64,000 bases of DNA, taken from Promethearchaeota archaeon (GTDB lineage: Archaea > Asgardarchaeota > Lokiarchaeia > Sigyniarchaeales > SOKP01). The DNA is taken from positions 1-64,000 of the forward strand of contig JABCSY010000009.1 in the NCBI GenBank assembly GCA_018238625.1, read 5' to 3'. This document shows, piece after piece, positions 62,299-64,000 of this stretch. Both the position numbers and the translations under genes were made by a program. How positions within the stretch are numbered: position 1 is the stretch's first letter; every line of letters starts with the position of its first letter. The notes beneath the pieces are model-generated. The model ran no database searches, was not told where the DNA came from, and was given only the letters and a program-made list of their open reading frames with translations.

Positions 62299-62409
62299 TC
62301 ACTTAAATCTCAACGTAAAAAAGCGAGTAAACTTTTTGCATGCTTTACAATAGTAGTAGCCTTCTTCTGTACCATTTGTTGTAGTTTTACATTTCAGACA
62401 AAATATCAT
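62299..62409 (-). CDS. 36-residue zinc-ribbon micro-protein
   Basis: Minus-strand frame MIFCLKCKTTTNGTEEG, then YYYCKACKKFTRFF and a basic end. The four cysteines form two CxxC knuckles 13 residues apart. It has ATG and TGA. It resembles tiny archaeal ribbon proteins similar to DUF5679 in layout. Too short for a firm call, but the pattern is unlikely by chance. Confidence 0.6.
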   Translation of the reverse strand: MIFCLKCKTTTNGTEEGYYYCKACKKFTRFFTLRFK

Positions 62410-62600
62410 TCTAAATCAAGTGTTAAAGGTTAGGATTTATTTTAAAGTTTGAAATTATAAGAAAAAAGTACGTTTAAATTTTAATTGATATTCTGAAAAA
62501 GTAAGTGTTTAAAGATAAACTATAAATTTTAAATAATTTAATATAAATCTCAGAGATATCAATTTGAAAAATAACCTAATTTTTTATTCAAGTGAAGCGC

Positions 62601-63632
62601 ATGAAATTTGTTGAATATAAGAACGAAAAGTTTGAAATTAAGGATGGTTTTCTAGATCTTGGTTTATTAGAAATTAAAGATATCTCTGAAATTGAAGGTT
62701 TAGACAAAGTTGATATAACTCATCTAGAACTTAGTTCAAATGAGATTACTGAAATAAAAGGATTGGAAACGCTTCAGAACCTTGAAATCTTAAATTTCGG
62801 AAGCAATAATCTTACCGAAATTTCGGGATTAGACGAATTAGCAAACCTAAAAATCTTGCATTTAGCATCAAATCAGATTACAGATATAAATGGGTTAGAT
62901 AGCCTTACTGAATTAAAGGAATTATATTTAAGAGGGAATCAAATTAAAAAGTTGAGCGGGTTTAACTCTTTAACTTCGCTTCAAAAATTAGATTTGTCTT
63001 GGAACGTAATTAGTAAAGTAGAAGGGCTTGAATTAGAAAATTTAGAAGTGATGTGGCTTGCTGGAAATCAGCTAACAAAAATCGAGGGACTTGAAGGTTT
63101 AAAAAATCTGAAAGTTTTGAATGCGGCAGGTAATCAAATAACTGACATTAAGGGGCTTAAAAACCTGAATAATTTAAAGGAATTATATCTTAATGATAAC
63201 CAGATACAAGAATTAAACGGTTTAGATTCTCTTACTCAGTTAGAAACGTTGTGGATTACGGCAAATCAAATTGAACTGATTAAAGGGTTAGATAATTGTA
63301 AAAATTTACAAGTTTTAAATTTAAAAGATAATCAAATTCGCGAGATTAACGGATTGTATTCGCTAACGAAACTAAATAAGTTATTTCTTTCGGGGAACGA
63401 GATTACTTTGATAAAAGGACTTGAGACTCTTCAAAATTTAGAAACTTTAGATTTAGGAAATAATCAAATTGATCATATAAAAGGGCTAGAATCTTTAATG
63501 AATTTAAAGGATTTATGGCTTAACGGGAATGAAATTCTCCAAGATTTGCTTGACCAACTCGGGGGGCTTGATTCAAGCGGATGTGCCCTAGATGCAATAA
63601 AGTTTGTGGAATATTGTCTAATTAATTTATAA
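62601..63632 (+). CDS. SDS22-like leucine-rich-repeat protein
   Basis: About 343 residues, consisting of about 13 leucine-rich repeats of 21-22 residues (LEILNFGSNNLTEISGLDEL, LKILHLASNQITDINGLDSL). A short N-terminal cap precedes them. No signal peptide, so it is cytoplasmic, unlike internalins. Such repeats bind proteins. I chose the ATG at 62601, GTG 62592 being possible. LRR proteins with this repeat are found in Asgard and eukaryotes, but also bacteria. Confidence 0.88.
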   Translation: MKFVEYKNEKFEIKDGFLDLGLLEIKDISEIEGLDKVDITHLELSSNEITEIKGLETLQNLEILNFGSNNLTEISGLDELANLKILHLASNQITDINGLDSLTELKELYLRGNQIKKLSGFNSLTSLQKLDLSWNVISKVEGLELENLEVMWLAGNQLTKIEGLEGLKNLKVLNAAGNQITDIKGLKNLNNLKELYLNDNQIQELNGLDSLTQLETLWITANQIELIKGLDNCKNLQVLNLKDNQIREINGLYSLTKLNKLFLSGNEITLIKGLETLQNLETLDLGNNQIDHIKGLESLMNLKDLWLNGNEILQDLLDQLGGLDSSGCALDAIKFVEYCLINL

Positions 63633-63853
63633 TTTCCTACTTTAACAATGAAATATTATTCGTATCGTTTGTTATTGTATTAAAAGTTAAACTGAATTTT
63701 TTTCTTTTATTTTGAAATATCTTAAAATTGAAGGATTTAAACCACAGAAATCTTAAATAATTCCTTTTAAAACTTCTGACATGTTTGCATTTAAATATTT
63801 CTTTCTAGATTATATACCTAATAATTATAAATTTAAAAAAAAAGTTGATAGAA

Positions 63854-64000
63854 TTGATAAACACAAAAAACTATAAACAATTACTTATACTTTCGATTTT
63901 CGTAATATCTAGCGTCTATATAAATCCAGCATTGTTCTCATCGAATCAATCCCAAGATCCTTCGCTCCCTAACTATTTTAACGACACTGAAATTGGTTAC
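63854..64000 (+). CDS. start of a secreted protein, cut by the window end
   Basis: An open frame with a TTG start (63854 or 63845): INTKNYKQLLILSIFVISS, then VYINPALFSSNQSQD. A Lys-containing N-terminus, a hydrophobic core and a small-residue region form a signal peptide. It then reads to the right edge. Family unknown. Confidence 0.6.
   Translation, partial: MINTKNYKQLLILSIFVISSVYINPALFSSNQSQDPSLPNYFNDTEIGY

Noticed and set aside
1-64000. tRNA, rRNA or CRISPR arrays
   Set aside because: By eye I found no cloverleaf with a T-loop, no rRNA-like block and no regularly spaced repeats; a tRNAscan or Infernal run could still find small RNAs.

Overview
The window reads as the chromosome of an anaerobic archaeon, most likely an Asgard archaeon of the Lokiarchaeia type. 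The evidence is indirect but consistent. The DNA is AT-rich, with short intergenic gaps and SD sites of the GGAGG/GGTGA type. C1 metabolism is tungsten/molybdenum formylmethanofuran dehydrogenase plus a formaldehyde-activating enzyme domain, which implies tetrahydromethanopterin-linked C1 carriers. There are HdrB/HdrC, an MvhD and an MvhG-like protein, a class II ribonucleotide reductase with an intein, an archaeal-type tRNA methylthiotransferase, C-terminal membrane anchors like the archaeal/Asgard CTERM signals, an SDS22-like leucine-rich-repeat protein and a possible longin-like protein. I found no rRNA, tRNA, CRISPR array or complete insertion sequence.

Layout. 1-2.3 kb (minus): partial DUF255 thioredoxin protein, nitroreductase and a pair of hot-dog dehydratases. 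2.5-4.1 kb: a secreted DNRLRE protein and a membrane protein. 4.1-6.9 kb (minus): a two-gene operon of an unrecognised 428-aa protein and a fusion of a DapA-family aldolase with Fae. 7.1-14.7 kb: UDP-glucose dehydrogenase, two tandem-duplicated family-5 substrate-binding proteins, and a beta-helix surface protein whose membrane anchor seems to have been cut off. 14.9-17.4 kb (minus): two-subunit 2-oxoacid:ferredoxin oxidoreductase. 17.7-22.6 kb: mvhD-fwdG-fwdF-fwdD-fwdB-fwdC followed by fdhD. 22.7-28.1 kb: a zinc-ribbon membrane protein, an RNase J-like nuclease, and an MvhG-like/HdrC/HdrB operon without a hydrogenase large subunit or HdrA. 28.2-34.9 kb: PHP hydrolase, MtaB-type enzyme, small membrane and zinc-ribbon proteins and a PIN/RHH toxin-antitoxin pair. 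35-38.7 kb: intein-containing NrdJ.

39.1-47.1 kb holds two paralogous cassettes of membrane-anchored left-handed-beta-helix (hexapeptide) proteins. They flank a nitrilase, an alcohol dehydrogenase and a YkgJ protein. Their three-unit 'two TM + LbH' plan resembles the C-terminal half of Pls/PosA-type peptide synthetases, without an adenylation domain. 47-51.5 kb carries relics (a phosphatase 3' fragment, a coding fragment, a truncated dehydratase copy, a small inverted-repeat element) among a BON-DUF998 protein, a C45 hydrolase, a CdhC-like protein and a membrane protein. 51.7-57.7 kb: a 2-hydroxyacyl-CoA dehydratase/benzoyl-CoA reductase-type operon converging on a GlcD-type flavoprotein with its HdrD-like FeS partner. 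57.8-64 kb: ureohydrolase-like protein, divergent histidine phosphatase, AlaX, two tiny zinc-ribbon genes, a longin-like protein, an LRR protein and the start of a secreted protein.

How they fit (inference): Fwd reduces CO2 to formylmethanofuran with low-potential electrons. MvhD at the head of that operon, and HdrCB with the MvhG-like subunit, point to a Hdr-linked electron-transfer complex. KorAB and the 2-hydroxyacyl-CoA dehydratase use the same ferredoxin pool. The aldolase-Fae fusion could capture formaldehyde released by an aldol cleavage directly onto tetrahydromethanopterin.
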